Numbered from the stretch's first letter, positions 39,906 through 49,401 are shown. The stretch: DNA of 64,000 nt from Polaribacter sejongensis (GCF_038024065.1 NZ_CP150667.1:3789501-3853500); one strand, 5' to 3'. The notes: a model not told the origin generated them from the letters alone. Translations and numbers: made by a program.

Positions 39906-41395
39906 TAAGCTTTCGAGAATATTGATTTAACGAATACATAACTATACCCAATAAAAAGCATAAAGTGAAAAGGAAATAAACCGAAATCTCCACCTTGGTT
40001 TCCTACAATAAATGCACTGTACATACCAAAAACGAAATATAGAGCCAATAAACCTTCTAAAATAACATGAAAAGAGGGCTTTTTCTTAATGTATTTATTG
40101 CTTTTCCATTCTCCTTTTAATCCATTGATATTGAATTTTGGAGTTCTTATAAATTCACTTTTTTTACCTAAATGACCTTCTAAAACAGCAATTGTATTGT
40201 GTAAAGAAAATCCCATTGCAATTGAGAAAAATGTAAAAAAAGATCCAATATATTTTATGAATTTTATAAATCCGCCACCGTAAATTGCTTTAAACATAAA
40301 CCAATAACAGACGAAAAAGATTAATGAACTTATTACAAAAAAGCTCATGACATAAAAGTATATTTTTAGATGCGCATATTCATTTTTAATGTACAACATA
40401 GGCACACTTAAAACTGCCACCAAGAAAATACACGTAAACATCGAACTGTTTAATAAGTGCAATAAACTATGAATTTTAGTTTTAAAAGGAACGTTCTTAC
40501 TTTTAATAACACGTTTCATCATTTTCTGAAAATTCTCTGCACCACCTTTATTCCATCTAAATTGTTGAGATCTAGCAGCGCTAATAACTACCGGTAATTC
40601 TGCCGGTGTAACTACGTTTTCTAGGTATTTAAACTTCCAATTTTTTAATTGTGCTCTATAACTTAAATCTAAATCTTCAGTAAGCGTGTCTCCTTCCCAG
40701 TTACCAGCATCATAAATACATTCTTTTCTCCAAAGACCAGCAGTACCATTAAAGTTAATAAAATGTCCCTGACTATTTCTACCCACTTGTTCTAGCGTAA
40801 AGTGTGCGTCTAAGGCAAAAGCCTGAATTTTGGTAAGCGTAGAATAATCTCTGTTTATATGTCCCCAGCGTGTTTGAACAACACCAATTTCTGGGTCCTT
40901 AAAATAGGGAACAGTTTTGTATAACCAATCTGGTTCTGGTAAAAAATCTGCATCAAAAATAGCAATGAATTCTCCTTTAGCTGTTTTTAAACCTTCTTTT
41001 AACGCACCTGCTTTAAAGCCTTGTCTATTGCTTCTTCTAGTATGCTGAATATCTATGCCAAGTGCTTGAATTTCTTTGATAAGTTTAGCGGTAATTTCTA
41101 CAGACTCATCGGTAGAATCATCTAAAACCTGAATTTCTAACTTTTCTCTTGGGTATTCTAATAACGCAATGTTTTTTAACAAGCGCTCCATTACATACAA
41201 CTCGTTATAAACGGGTAACTGTATGGTAATAAATGGAATCTCATTTGTATTTGAGAAATTATATTTTTCTGAGTTATCTACTTTCTTTCTTGCTTTTAAA
41301 TAATTTAAAAGCAAATTTAATTGCGCTAATGCATACATAAAAATGAGCAATAACGATAACGAGTAAATAATTATAATAATGTATTCTATAACCAC
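39905..41395 (-). CDS. Cellulose-synthase-like membrane glycosyltransferase family 2
   Basis: This 496-residue protein has one N-terminal helix, a cytosolic GT2 domain and four or five C-terminal helices. All processive-type motifs are present: VLDDSTDES (first Asp), FDADFLP (DxD), TLTEDLDLS (TED) and SQQFRWNKG (QxxRW). It resembles CESA-like or glucomannan-synthase-like GT2 enzymes common in Bacteroidetes, but lacks a PilZ domain. The start is GTG at 41395, overlapping the stop of the upstream GT2 gene (TAGTG). Sugar and polymer are unknown. Confidence 0.87.
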   Translation of the reverse strand: MVIEYIIIIIYSLSLLLIFMYALAQLNLLLNYLKARKKVDNSEKYNFSNTNEIPFITIQLPVYNELYVMERLLKNIALLEYPREKLEIQVLDDSTDESVEITAKLIKEIQALGIDIQHTRRSNRQGFKAGALKEGLKTAKGEFIAIFDADFLPEPDWLYKTVPYFKDPEIGVVQTRWGHINRDYSTLTKIQAFALDAHFTLEQVGRNSQGHFINFNGTAGLWRKECIYDAGNWEGDTLTEDLDLSYRAQLKNWKFKYLENVVTPAELPVVISAARSQQFRWNKGGAENFQKMMKRVIKSKNVPFKTKIHSLLHLLNSSMFTCIFLVAVLSVPMLYIKNEYAHLKIYFYVMSFFVISSLIFFVCYWFMFKAIYGGGFIKFIKYIGSFFTFFSIAMGFSLHNTIAVLEGHLGKKSEFIRTPKFNINGLKGEWKSNKYIKKKPSFHVILEGLLALYFVFGMYSAFIVGNQGGDFGLFPFHFMLFIGYSYVFVKSIFSKA

Positions 41396-42087
41396 TATTT
41401 AAAACTGTATTTAAAAATCCAACCTAATATTTTAACTCCTGCAAAGATACTTCCTTTTACAGTACCTGATACTTTAGAAACGCCTATTCTATTTCTATAT
41501 TTTACAGGGATTTCTACGTAACTTAATTTTTGTTTTAATGCTTTTAATTGCATTTCTACCGTCCAGCCATAAGTCTTGTCTACCATGTTTAGAGCTAGTA
41601 ATTTATCATATTTTATAGCTCTAAAAGGACCTAAATCTGTATATTTTGCGCCAAAAAATAACGACATTAAAAAAGTAGCTAGCCAATTACCAAACACCTG
41701 TTGCGGTGTCATAGAACCACTTTCTCTCGTATCTTTTACACGAGAACCAATTACAAAATCGATATTATCATGTAAGATTGGGTGAATTATTTCTGTTAAC
41801 TGTTCTGGGTAATCAGAATAATCTCCATCTAAAAATACAATAATAGTAGGTTTTATTTCTTGCTGACTAATGTATTCCATTCCTTTTAAGCAAGCAAAAC
41901 CATATCCTTTTCTAGTTTCTGTTAAAACAGTTGCACCTGCATTTTTTGCATTAACTTCTGTATTGTCTGTAGAGTTGTTGCTAATTACAATAACTTCATT
42001 TACTATTTTAGGAATGTCGTTAATAACATTTGCTATAGAATCTTGCTCGTTATAAGCAGGTATAATTACTTTTATTAGTTGATCCAT
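41395..42087 (-). CDS. DPM1/DPG-type GT2 glycosyltransferase
   Basis: This 230-residue GT2 enzyme has KVIIPAYNEQDSIANVINDIP at the N-terminus, ISNNSTDNTE, FLDGDYSDYPEQL (DxD metal site), TDLGPFRAIKYDKLL and VPVKYRNRIGVSKVSGTVKGS, matching dolichol/undecaprenol-phosphate mannose or glucose synthases without the C-terminal membrane helices. It probably loads a nucleotide sugar onto polyprenyl phosphate to supply the GT-C enzyme in the same operon. It overlaps the preceding gene as TAATG and the following gene as TAGTG. Confidence 0.88.
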   Translation of the reverse strand: MDQLIKVIIPAYNEQDSIANVINDIPKIVNEVIVISNNSTDNTEVNAKNAGATVLTETRKGYGFACLKGMEYISQQEIKPTIIVFLDGDYSDYPEQLTEIIHPILHDNIDFVIGSRVKDTRESGSMTPQQVFGNWLATFLMSLFFGAKYTDLGPFRAIKYDKLLALNMVDKTYGWTVEMQLKALKQKLSYVEIPVKYRNRIGVSKVSGTVKGSIFAGVKILGWIFKYSFK

Positions 42088-42554
42088 TAAAATTTTACAT
42101 TTGGATTATCCTTCTTAAATACAAAATAAGATGTCCACTCTCCAGTTTTTTCGTTTGCGCTATAATGCTCTGCTTTTTCTAAACGATTATTTTTATAAAC
42201 TAATGCATAACCATCTTTAACACCGTTTTTAAACTGAATTTTTTTCTTCTCTTTATTAGTATAGAAGGTCCACCAATTATTAGCAGAATCATTCGTATAA
42301 GTACCTTCTTTTAATAATATTTTATTTTCGGTGTAAAAGTACCAATATCCATTTTTTTTATCGTGATTAAAATGACCTTTTTTTGAAATGTTACCATTTG
42401 AATGATAAAAAGTCCAGAAATCTACCTTTTCATTATTTTGAACCCATCCTTTAGATTGTAAATTTCCTTGAGTATTAAAAATTTGTACAAATTCTTTTTC
42501 ATTTTGAGCATAGGTTGAAATAAAAAAGAGACATAATGCATATTTAAGAATCAT
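42087..42554 (-). CDS. Exported YwqK/MORN-repeat protein
   Basis: This 155-residue protein has a short signal peptide ending STYAQ. The mature part is four or five MORN-variant repeats of about 22 residues with W-x-F-Y and G-x-x-x-x-G cores: KVDFWTFYHSNGNISKKGHF, KNGYWYFYTENKILLKEGTY, ANNWWTFYTN and KTGEWTSYF. Such proteins are often annotated as YwqK-family antitoxins, but here an extracytoplasmic role with the glycosyltransferases is more likely. It is the first gene of the overlapping four-gene operon. The function is unknown. Confidence 0.82.
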   Translation of the reverse strand: MILKYALCLFFISTYAQNEKEFVQIFNTQGNLQSKGWVQNNEKVDFWTFYHSNGNISKKGHFNHDKKNGYWYFYTENKILLKEGTYTNDSANNWWTFYTNKEKKKIQFKNGVKDGYALVYKNNRLEKAEHYSANEKTGEWTSYFVFKKDNPNVKF

Positions 42555-42768
42555 AGTTTCTTGTTCTTTAGTGTATTGAAGTTAATTAGCTGCTATTTAT
42601 AGGTTAATTAATAAAATTCATAAACTCGTTAACCTTTGATGTAGTCGCTTATTTCTTGTATATAATACATACGTAATTTTTTTATTTAAGGTTTTTTAAA
42701 AAATTTTAAAACCGCCACTTGTTTTTTTACGTAAATATGGTGTCACTAACATTTAAAACAAAACAATT

Positions 42769-43662
42769 ATGACAATTAAAAAAATGAATAACATTGGAAC
42801 TCTTGCAGGATTATGCATGATGTTTACCACTATTTGTATGGCTCAGAGCCCAGTAAGTGGATTTATGAAAAAAACAGGAGAAGGCGCTTTGGTTTTATCT
42901 TATTCTCAAGAATCTTATAGTAAGGTGTTTTTAGTGCCTAATGAGGTAGACGGAGTACCTGTATTTAATGATGTAACTACAACAAGTATTTCTTTATACG
43001 GAGAAATTGGTGTTACCGATAATTTTAATATTGTATTAAATGTACCTTATATTAAATCTGAAGGAAATGCAAGTAGTGAAGTTTTAGCTAATAATGGCTT
43101 TGAGAATGAAAGAAAAGGATTACAAGATTTAAAAATTTATGCGAAGTATAAAATTCACACTTTTGATTTTGATAAAAACTCTTTATCTCTAATTGGAGCT
43201 GCTGGTTTAGAAACACCTTTAGGTAGTTACAGCGCAGATGAAGGTTTACAATCTATTATTGCTATTGGAAATGAGTCGACTAAGTTTAGTGCTTTTGGTA
43301 TTGCTACTTTTAAAAACGATTCAGGAATGTTTGCAACAGGTCAGGCTGGTTACAGTTTAAGAGGTAACGATGTTCCAAATGCTTTTATCACAGAATTAAA
43401 GTTAGGGTACGCATCCTCTAAATTTTACGTAGATGGGTTTGTTGCTAATCAATTATCAGATAAAGATGGTGTAGATATTTTAGGAGAAGGTTTTGAAGGC
43501 TTTTTTCCTGCAACACGTGTAAATTATACAAGAATAGGTGTTAATGGTTTTGTGCCATTAGATAAATCTGTAGGTATAACAGCAGGAGTAAGTAGTTATG
43601 TAAGTGGTAGAAACGTTGGTAAATCTACAGGGGTTTACGGTGGTGTTGTTTACTCATTTTAA
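42769..43662 (+). CDS. Outer-membrane beta-barrel protein
   Basis: This 297-residue protein has a signal peptide ending CMAQ (about 1-25). The mature sequence alternates amphipathic strands and ends in VYSF with a terminal Phe, typical of barrel insertion. The pattern (ALVLSYSQESYSKVF, TTTSISLYGEIGVTDNFNIVLNVPY, DLKIYAKYK, FSAFGIATF, FITELKLGYA) resembles MetA-pathway/phenol-degradation-type porin-like proteins (PF13557-like), common in Bacteroidetes. No ligand can be assigned. It is 26 bp upstream of a fasciclin lipoprotein gene and probably co-transcribed. A second in-frame ATG at residue 6 is possible. Confidence 0.8.
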   Translation: MTIKKMNNIGTLAGLCMMFTTICMAQSPVSGFMKKTGEGALVLSYSQESYSKVFLVPNEVDGVPVFNDVTTTSISLYGEIGVTDNFNIVLNVPYIKSEGNASSEVLANNGFENERKGLQDLKIYAKYKIHTFDFDKNSLSLIGAAGLETPLGSYSADEGLQSIIAIGNESTKFSAFGIATFKNDSGMFATGQAGYSLRGNDVPNAFITELKLGYASSKFYVDGFVANQLSDKDGVDILGEGFEGFFPATRVNYTRIGVNGFVPLDKSVGITAGVSSYVSGRNVGKSTGVYGGVVYSF

Positions 43663-43688
43663 TCAATAAATAAAAAATATATACAATT

Positions 43689-44690
43689 ATGAAAAATTTA
43701 TCTATATCAAAATATATATTAATGTCAGCTATGGCTATTAGTACATTAAGTTCATGTGAAACAACATCTAATTACGAAGAAGAATTACCTTCTGTAGCTA
43801 ATATTGCTGTTACAAACCAAGATTTTAGTACGTTAGAAGCTGCAGCTGTAGCTGGTGGTGTTGCTGTTGTTTTAAGTAACCCTAATCCAGGAGATGTTTC
43901 TGGAGATTATACCGTTTTTGCACCAACTAATGATGCTTTTGCAAGATTAGGATTAAATGAAAATACTTTAGGAGCACTTCAAAAATCATTTTTGACGAAT
44001 ACATTATTATATCATGTTTCTAATGGAAACTTACTTAATTCAGCAATTTCTGCTGATGTTTCTTCAACATCTGCTCTTGGAATTGACAGACGTTTTGTAA
44101 CTCGTGATGGGGATACTTATATCAATGGTTCTAAAATATTGGCAACCGATGTTATGGCAAGTAATGGTACTGTGCACGTAATTGATAAAGTTATGATTGC
44201 TTCTGGAGCTGATATTGTACAAACTGCAATAGCACTTCAAACTGCTCAGGTTTTTACGGCACCAGAATTAACTTATTTAGTGGAAGCTGTTCTTTATGCA
44301 GATTTAGCAGGAGCACTTTCTGCTTCAGAAGGTAGCCCGTCATTTACAGTATTTGCTCCAACGGATCAAGCATTTGTTGATTTAGGAACTGCATTAGGAT
44401 TAACTTTCACAAAACCAGAAGATATTCGTCAATTACCAGTAGAGGTAGTAAGATCAGTACTTTTAAACCATGTAATAGCAAACGATGGTAAATTTACTTC
44501 AGAGTTAAGTGCAGGAGCAGTATCTCCATTAGGAGGAGATGATTTAACTTTAGGTGCTTTTACGAATGGTACACTTACGGTTACTGGTTTAGGAAATAGT
44601 GGTGAAGTTGCAAATATGGTAATACCAGATGTACAAACAACAAATGGTATCGTTCACGTAATAGATAGAGTATTATTACCAAATCTATAA
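43689..44690 (+). CDS. Lipoprotein with two fasciclin (FAS1) domains
   Basis: This 333-residue lipoprotein (lipobox LSSC, Cys23) has two FAS1 domains, about 40-180 and 190-333, each with the H1/H2 signatures: DYTVFAPTNDAFARL and NGTVHVIDKVM in the first, SFTVFAPTDQAFVDL and NGIVHVIDRVLLPNL in the second, plus LLYHVSNG and LLNHVIAN. FAS1 proteins mediate adhesion at the surface. It follows the barrel protein gene by 26 bp. Its last 40 bp and terminator are duplicated downstream (45131-45250). Confidence 0.93.
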   Translation: MKNLSISKYILMSAMAISTLSSCETTSNYEEELPSVANIAVTNQDFSTLEAAAVAGGVAVVLSNPNPGDVSGDYTVFAPTNDAFARLGLNENTLGALQKSFLTNTLLYHVSNGNLLNSAISADVSSTSALGIDRRFVTRDGDTYINGSKILATDVMASNGTVHVIDKVMIASGADIVQTAIALQTAQVFTAPELTYLVEAVLYADLAGALSASEGSPSFTVFAPTDQAFVDLGTALGLTFTKPEDIRQLPVEVVRSVLLNHVIANDGKFTSELSAGAVSPLGGDDLTLGAFTNGTLTVTGLGNSGEVANMVIPDVQTTNGIVHVIDRVLLPNL

Positions 44691-44720
44691 TAAAATAGAG
44701 TGTTAGTTTAGTTTGATTTT

Positions 44721-44757
44721 TAAAGCCACAAATTTATTTTGTGGCTTTATTTTTTTA
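44721..44757 (+). terminator. Terminator of the fasciclin operon
   Basis: TAAAGCCACAAA (44721-44732) pairs with TTTGTGGCTTTA (44738-44749), followed by a T run. A near copy occurs at 45211-45248. Confidence 0.88.
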
Positions 44758-44873
44758 CAAAAAAATGATTTTTTATATTCAGGAATATGTGTTTAGGTTT
44801 TTTACTAACATAAAGAAATGCCTTTAAGGATATTTAAATAGCTTTAAAATAGGTCGTAAAGTTTACTTCTACT

Positions 44874-45126
44874 TCTTATTCATCAAATCTGTTAGATTAA
44901 CATCGTTTCCTAATAAAATTGATGAAGCATTAATACTACCTTCTTCTGGAGTGTTTTCTAATTTTAAAACTCCTCTTAGATAAATTGCAGAACAGAAACC
45001 ACAACTAATACGCTATAACGTATAATGTTTCTTCCTTTTTGTTGTGGATAAGTTTTTACATCAATTCCTTGCTCACAATTGGTAGAAAAGTTTCTACGAG
45101 AAATACATTGTCGTCCATTTGTGGTA
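44874..45126 (-). pseudogene. Decayed copy of the 3' end of the polyferredoxin gene
   Basis: The minus-strand reading gives CGFCSAIYLRGVLKLEN and ILLGNDVNLTDLMNK, against CGICSAVCPRGVLKLEN and ILLGNDVDLMDLMNK in the intact gene at 45352. A cluster Cys followed by Pro is lost and other parts are frameshifted, so it cannot bind the same clusters. It is the product of the tandem duplication described in the findings. Confidence 0.85.
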
Positions 45127-45183
45127 AGTATCAATGGTATGGTTTACGTAATAGATGGAGTTTTATTACCAAATCTATACTAA
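45127..45183 (+). pseudogene. Remnant of the fasciclin gene 3' end
   Basis: NGMVYVIDGVLLPNLY-stop here corresponds to NGIVHVIDRVLLPNL-stop at the end of the intact fasciclin gene. It starts directly after the polyferredoxin remnant and is followed by a copy of the fasciclin terminator. It has no upstream part. Confidence 0.85.
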
Positions 45184-45210
45184 AATTGAATGTCAGTTTA
45201 GTTTAATTTA

Positions 45211-45250
45211 TAAAGCCACAAATATAATTTGTGGCTTTATTTTTTTTATA
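45211..45250 (+). terminator. Duplicated fasciclin terminator
   Basis: TAAAGCCACAAA and TTTGTGGCTTTA again, 490 bp after the first copy, with a T run. On the minus strand it lies just past the end of the polyferredoxin gene and may also stop that transcript. Confidence 0.85.
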
Positions 45251-45351
45251 AAAAAATGAATTTTTACATTCAGGAATATGTGTTTAGTGTTCTTTCTAAC
45301 ATAAAGAAATGTTTTTAAGTATATCTTTAAAATAAGTCGTAAAGTTTATTA

Positions 45352-46974
45352 TTATTTCTTATTCATCAAATCCATTAAGTCAACATCGTTTCCTAATAAA
45401 ATTTCTGTAGGATTAATTCTACCTTCTTCTGGTCCGTTTTCTAATTTTAAAACTCCTCTTGGGCAAACTGCAGAACAGATACCACAACCAACACAACTAG
45501 AACGTATAATGTTCTCTCCTTTTTGAGCATAAGCTCTTACATCAATTCCTTGTTCACAATACGTAGAACAGTTTCCACAAGAAATACATTGTCCACCATT
45601 TGTGGTAATTCTAAATCTTGATTTAAAACGTTGTACAAAACCTAAATATGCAGCCAACGGACAACCAAAACGACACCAAACTCTATTCCCAAAAATAGGA
45701 TAGAAACCTGTACCAATTACTCCTGCAAAAATAGCACCTATTAAAAAGCCATAAATATCTTGAATTGTTTGTGTCTTAATACCTAAAACTTGACTTTCTT
45801 GCGTAAAGAAAGTGTACAAAGCAAAACCGGTCATTACCAAAACAAAAATTAAAACAGTATGAATTACAATACGTTCTACTCTCCAAGAAAGTAAAGTTTT
45901 ACTTGAGTTTTGTCTATAAGGATCTCCTAAAGTTTCAGCTAATCCACCACAACCACAAACCCAAGAACAGTACCATCTTTTTCCGAAGAAATAAACCATT
46001 ACAGGTACAACTACAATAGTTAAAACAACTCCCCAAACTAATATGAATAAACCAAAACCGCCGCTAGCAAGTAGCTCTTCTAGATTCCATCTAAAGAAAA
46101 AGTCGTAATCTAAAGGGAATGCGTTTTTAAAATCGTACCAAGGTTTTTCGAATCGAACTAAAATTTCTGGAATTAAAAATGCAAATACAATTTGAAAGAA
46201 TAAAACAGAAGTTGTTCTTAATATTTGGTATTTATTATGACGGTATTTTATATACATTCTCACTGCCATAACTGTCATAACAACACAGTATAAATAACCA
46301 TATAAAAACCATTGACCAGCTGGGTTACCGCTTAGAGATTTACTAATTGGATCGACTAAATACACCCAGTTTACAATAAAATCTGGATAAAAATAAAGTA
46401 GAATATAAAAAGTTACTAAAAAGACAAAAGTAAACCAACCAATCCAACCACGGTTGGTTACTGCGCTTAAGAAAATTCCATCGTTTTTTATTCCAGGTTT
46501 ACCTAATAAAATTACATCAGGTACAATAAACATAAGTGCCCCAATAATACCTAAACCAAAGGTTAAAAACCAAGCTAAACCTGTATTGTCTGCAGCAAAA
46601 CCTTTACCAGATTTTTTTGCAAGTTCAAAACTGACACTATGTGGTTTTCCTGAGATTTTATATTGAAATTGTTTTCCTTTTGCGTCCCAATTTTTCTCTG
46701 AATCATATTTAGCAATTAACGCATCGTAATGATTGTTAGAGGTTTCGTAAGCATTGATTACACGGCTAGAGAATTGAAAAATATTTAAGTTTTCTTGTGT
46801 TACAATTGCCTTTGATAATTCTTCTTTTATAATTTCACTTTTATAGCCTTTTTCTTTTATAAAAGTATCTAATTCGGCTTGTTTTAAGCTAAAAGAACCT
46901 GTAAAAATTGTAGCTATAAAGAAGGTTAATCCTGCTAAGAAAATGATTAAACCTGATTGTTTTATGAGTTTCAA
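45352..46974 (-). CDS. Membrane polyferredoxin (4Fe-4S, NosR/NapH/RdxA-like)
   Basis: This 540-residue integral membrane protein has an N-terminal anchor, a periplasmic-size region (about 25-130), then six or so helices. The cytosolic cluster motifs are CSWVCGCGGLAETLGDP, WCRFGCPLAA (the CxxxCP of the NosR/NapH family), and a ferredoxin domain with CISCGNCSTYCEQGIDV and CVGCGICSAVCPRGVL (two 4Fe-4S sites). There is no FMN-binding Thr motif of true NosR. It probably passes electrons across or along the inner membrane. The gene for an FAD/NAD(P) reductase is 52 bp upstream on the same strand, a plausible electron donor. Confidence 0.87.
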   Translation of the reverse strand: MKLIKQSGLIIFLAGLTFFIATIFTGSFSLKQAELDTFIKEKGYKSEIIKEELSKAIVTQENLNIFQFSSRVINAYETSNNHYDALIAKYDSEKNWDAKGKQFQYKISGKPHSVSFELAKKSGKGFAADNTGLAWFLTFGLGIIGALMFIVPDVILLGKPGIKNDGIFLSAVTNRGWIGWFTFVFLVTFYILLYFYPDFIVNWVYLVDPISKSLSGNPAGQWFLYGYLYCVVMTVMAVRMYIKYRHNKYQILRTTSVLFFQIVFAFLIPEILVRFEKPWYDFKNAFPLDYDFFFRWNLEELLASGGFGLFILVWGVVLTIVVVPVMVYFFGKRWYCSWVCGCGGLAETLGDPYRQNSSKTLLSWRVERIVIHTVLIFVLVMTGFALYTFFTQESQVLGIKTQTIQDIYGFLIGAIFAGVIGTGFYPIFGNRVWCRFGCPLAAYLGFVQRFKSRFRITTNGGQCISCGNCSTYCEQGIDVRAYAQKGENIIRSSCVGCGICSAVCPRGVLKLENGPEEGRINPTEILLGNDVDLMDLMNKK

Positions 46975-47026
46975 AATAAGTATGGGGTATTATGAGTTAA
47001 AATTGGATTTCTTTAAACGTCTTTCT

Positions 47027-48376
47027 TTAATTAAGAGAAAAAATACGTTTCCAACTTTTCTTTTTTGGTTGAATATTGGTGTTGTTTTCTGTATTGAATT
47101 TTGCTAAAATTTCAGCTTCATGTAATTTAAAGAATTCTGGATCAAAATTAGCATCGGCTAAATACTCTAAAACATGTTCTATAGATTGGTTTTCGGTTAA
47201 CCATTTGTCAAAAATTTCATGGCGCATCCTAATTCCGAAAGTATTTATCCCTAAAAATTGATGCGTATTTTTATCAAAAGAAATGGTAATACATTTATGA
47301 TCCGTTGGATGTTGCCATTGAAAATAGGCTTCGTTTTCTTGTTTACCTCTTTCGCTAAAAACCCAACCATAGGTTTGGTATTCGATATCTAAAAATTTTG
47401 CAGAGTTAAACCAATGTCCAGGTTTATACGCTGTTTTATTACCACAAATTGTTTGCGCTAAAGTTTCGCCCATCATTCTACCAGTGTACCAAACTGCTTC
47501 AATATTTCTACGTTGCCCAATAGCTTCGTGTTGTTCTGCACAATCTCCAATTGCAAAAACATCTTTTATATTCGTTTCTAAAAATCGATTTACTTTTACG
47601 CCTCGGCTTAATTCTATTCCAGATTCTTTTAGAAAATCTATATTAGGTGTTACTCCAGCTGTTAAACCCACTATGTTACAAGGAATTTCTTCGCCAGTTT
47701 CTTCAATAATAATCGATTTTACACGTCCGTTTTCATCCGATTTAATCTCTTTTAAATTGGTGCTTAAACGTAAATCTATATGATGTTCTTTTATATGATT
47801 GTTAATCATTTCCGACTCTTGTGCAGGTAAAACCCCGTTCCAGAAACTGTCTTCGCGAACTAAAAAGGTAACCGGAATTTTTCTGCTTCTTAACATTTCT
47901 GCCAATTCAATACCAATTAATCCACCACCAACAATTACGGCGCGTTTACAAGCTTTGTTGTCTGGTGCAAACTTTTCTAATTTTTCTAAATCTTGTTTAT
48001 GATACATGCCCAATGTACCTTCTAGATCTTGACCCGGCCATCCAAATTTATTTGGTTTAGATCCTGTTGCAATAATCAGTTGGTCAAAAGAAAGAGTAGA
48101 AGCATCGCTAAACTCCAATTCTTTTTTGTCTGTATGTACTTTACTTACTAATCCTTCTTTTAACTCAATTCTATTTTTTTTCCAAAACCAATTTTCATAA
48201 GGTTGGGTGTGTTCAAACTTCATGTGTCCCATGTAAACATACATAAGAGCGGTTCTAGAAAAGAAATATTTAGTTTCTGCGGAAACGATTGTTATTTTAT
48301 GGTCAGAATTTTTTCTGATATGTCTCGCAGTGGTAACTCCAGAAATTCCGTTACCGATTATTACAATATGTTTCAT
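47027..48376 (-). CDS. NAD(P)/FAD-dependent oxidoreductase
   Basis: This 449-residue flavoprotein disulfide reductase-fold enzyme has the FAD site at VIIGNGISGVTTARHI, the NAD(P)H site at AVIVGGGLIGIELAEML (about residues 148-164) and the second FAD motif NIKDVFAIGDCAEQ (about 275-288). No CxxxxC redox pair is present, so it is closer to ferredoxin/rubredoxin or nitrite-reductase-type reductases. A C-terminal domain (IKDEF-like, about 320-449) is specific to this subgroup. It precedes the membrane polyferredoxin gene and may reduce it. Confidence 0.9.
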   Translation of the reverse strand: MKHIVIIGNGISGVTTARHIRKNSDHKITIVSAETKYFFSRTALMYVYMGHMKFEHTQPYENWFWKKNRIELKEGLVSKVHTDKKELEFSDASTLSFDQLIIATGSKPNKFGWPGQDLEGTLGMYHKQDLEKLEKFAPDNKACKRAVIVGGGLIGIELAEMLRSRKIPVTFLVREDSFWNGVLPAQESEMINNHIKEHHIDLRLSTNLKEIKSDENGRVKSIIIEETGEEIPCNIVGLTAGVTPNIDFLKESGIELSRGVKVNRFLETNIKDVFAIGDCAEQHEAIGQRRNIEAVWYTGRMMGETLAQTICGNKTAYKPGHWFNSAKFLDIEYQTYGWVFSERGKQENEAYFQWQHPTDHKCITISFDKNTHQFLGINTFGIRMRHEIFDKWLTENQSIEHVLEYLADANFDPEFFKLHEAEILAKFNTENNTNIQPKKKSWKRIFSLN

Positions 48377-48586
48377 AGGGCGATTGATTCTTGAGGGTTA
48401 AGTCGAAGCTAAAGTTAAGAACTTAATTGTATAGATTAATTTAGAATGGATTTAAATAAAGGAATCGGTATTTGTTGAATGCAATATGAAAGTTATTAAG
48501 GAGAATATTTTAGTTTTTAAATAGTTATCTTATGGATGAAAGTATTTATTAATTGTGGTTAGTATTACTTGTTTTTAGATACTTAA

Positions 48587-49303
48587 CTAAAAGATTAGCA
48601 TAATTCCTGAAATGGATAAAAGAACTAATAATGATTTTTTAAACACGTTTTCATTAATTTTTGTAAAAGTTCGTTTACCTAAAAATTGTGCAAAAAGAAA
48701 AAAAGGAAATACTAATACTGCCATCTTTAAATGGCTGAAATTTAAAATTCCACTTACTGCCAAAGCAGGAACACGTGTTAAAGAAACAATACCAGAAATT
48801 CCTATCATAGTTGCTCTAAATACTTTCATGTTTTTTGCGGAATTTTCGATGCAAATAGCATGCAACGGACCTCCAGAAGAAAAAACACCGGAAAAAAATC
48901 CAGCCATAACACCAAAGCTAATAATGCCGCCGTTGTTTAAAATGACCTTTTTTTTACTAAATAATACATATCCTACATAAAATAAGATGAAAATTCCAAG
49001 TGCTTTTTTTAGTACAATTGGGTTGGAGAAAGTGAGTACTAAAATACCTGTTAGAATTCCTATGATTGATGCGGTTGCAAGTTTTAAAATTATTTTTTTA
49101 TCAATATTTTTATATTCTTTTCTAATTAAAAATATGCTAGAAAATAGATAGAAGATGGAGATATACGCAATGGCATCTGGCAATTTTATCGCAAATAATA
49201 AAATAGGTAATGCCATTAAAGATCCAGCAAAACCAATTACTGTTTGTACGTAAAATCCTACAAAAATTCCAATTGTTAAGATTAATAGGACGGTTATATT
49301 CAT
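48587..49303 (-). CDS. TauE/SafE-family sulfite exporter-like permease
   Basis: This 238-residue membrane protein has about seven or eight helices. The TauE/SafE pattern is visible in both halves: GFYVQTVIGFAGSLMALPIL near the N-terminus and GVMAGFFSGVFSSGGPLHAI in the second half (G-x-x-x-G-x-x-x-G-x-GGP). Members export sulfite, sulfoacetate or other organosulfonates, or take up related anions. The gene is divergent from an Lrp-type regulator gene 126 bp away, which may control it. The substrate is unknown. Confidence 0.9.
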   Translation of the reverse strand: MNITVLLILTIGIFVGFYVQTVIGFAGSLMALPILLFAIKLPDAIAYISIFYLFSSIFLIRKEYKNIDKKIILKLATASIIGILTGILVLTFSNPIVLKKALGIFILFYVGYVLFSKKKVILNNGGIISFGVMAGFFSGVFSSGGPLHAICIENSAKNMKVFRATMIGISGIVSLTRVPALAVSGILNFSHLKMAVLVFPFFLFAQFLGKRTFTKINENVFKKSLLVLLSISGIMLIF

Positions 49304-49401
49304 CAGGAAATAGTTATTTATTTACTGTAAAATTATTTAATTGAGGTTCAAAACTAAAATGGATTAATTTGTTTAAACGCCATATATGTAGTTTAAAAAT
49401 G

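Noticed and set aside
44874..45126. An independent small ferredoxin gene
   Set aside because: It aligns with the end of the neighbouring polyferredoxin gene, lacks a start and has lost cluster Cys residues, so it is a duplication remnant.
48612..48980. 122-codon plus-strand open frame inside the TauE/SafE gene
   Set aside because: Antisense to a membrane protein gene; no ribosome site or homology features.
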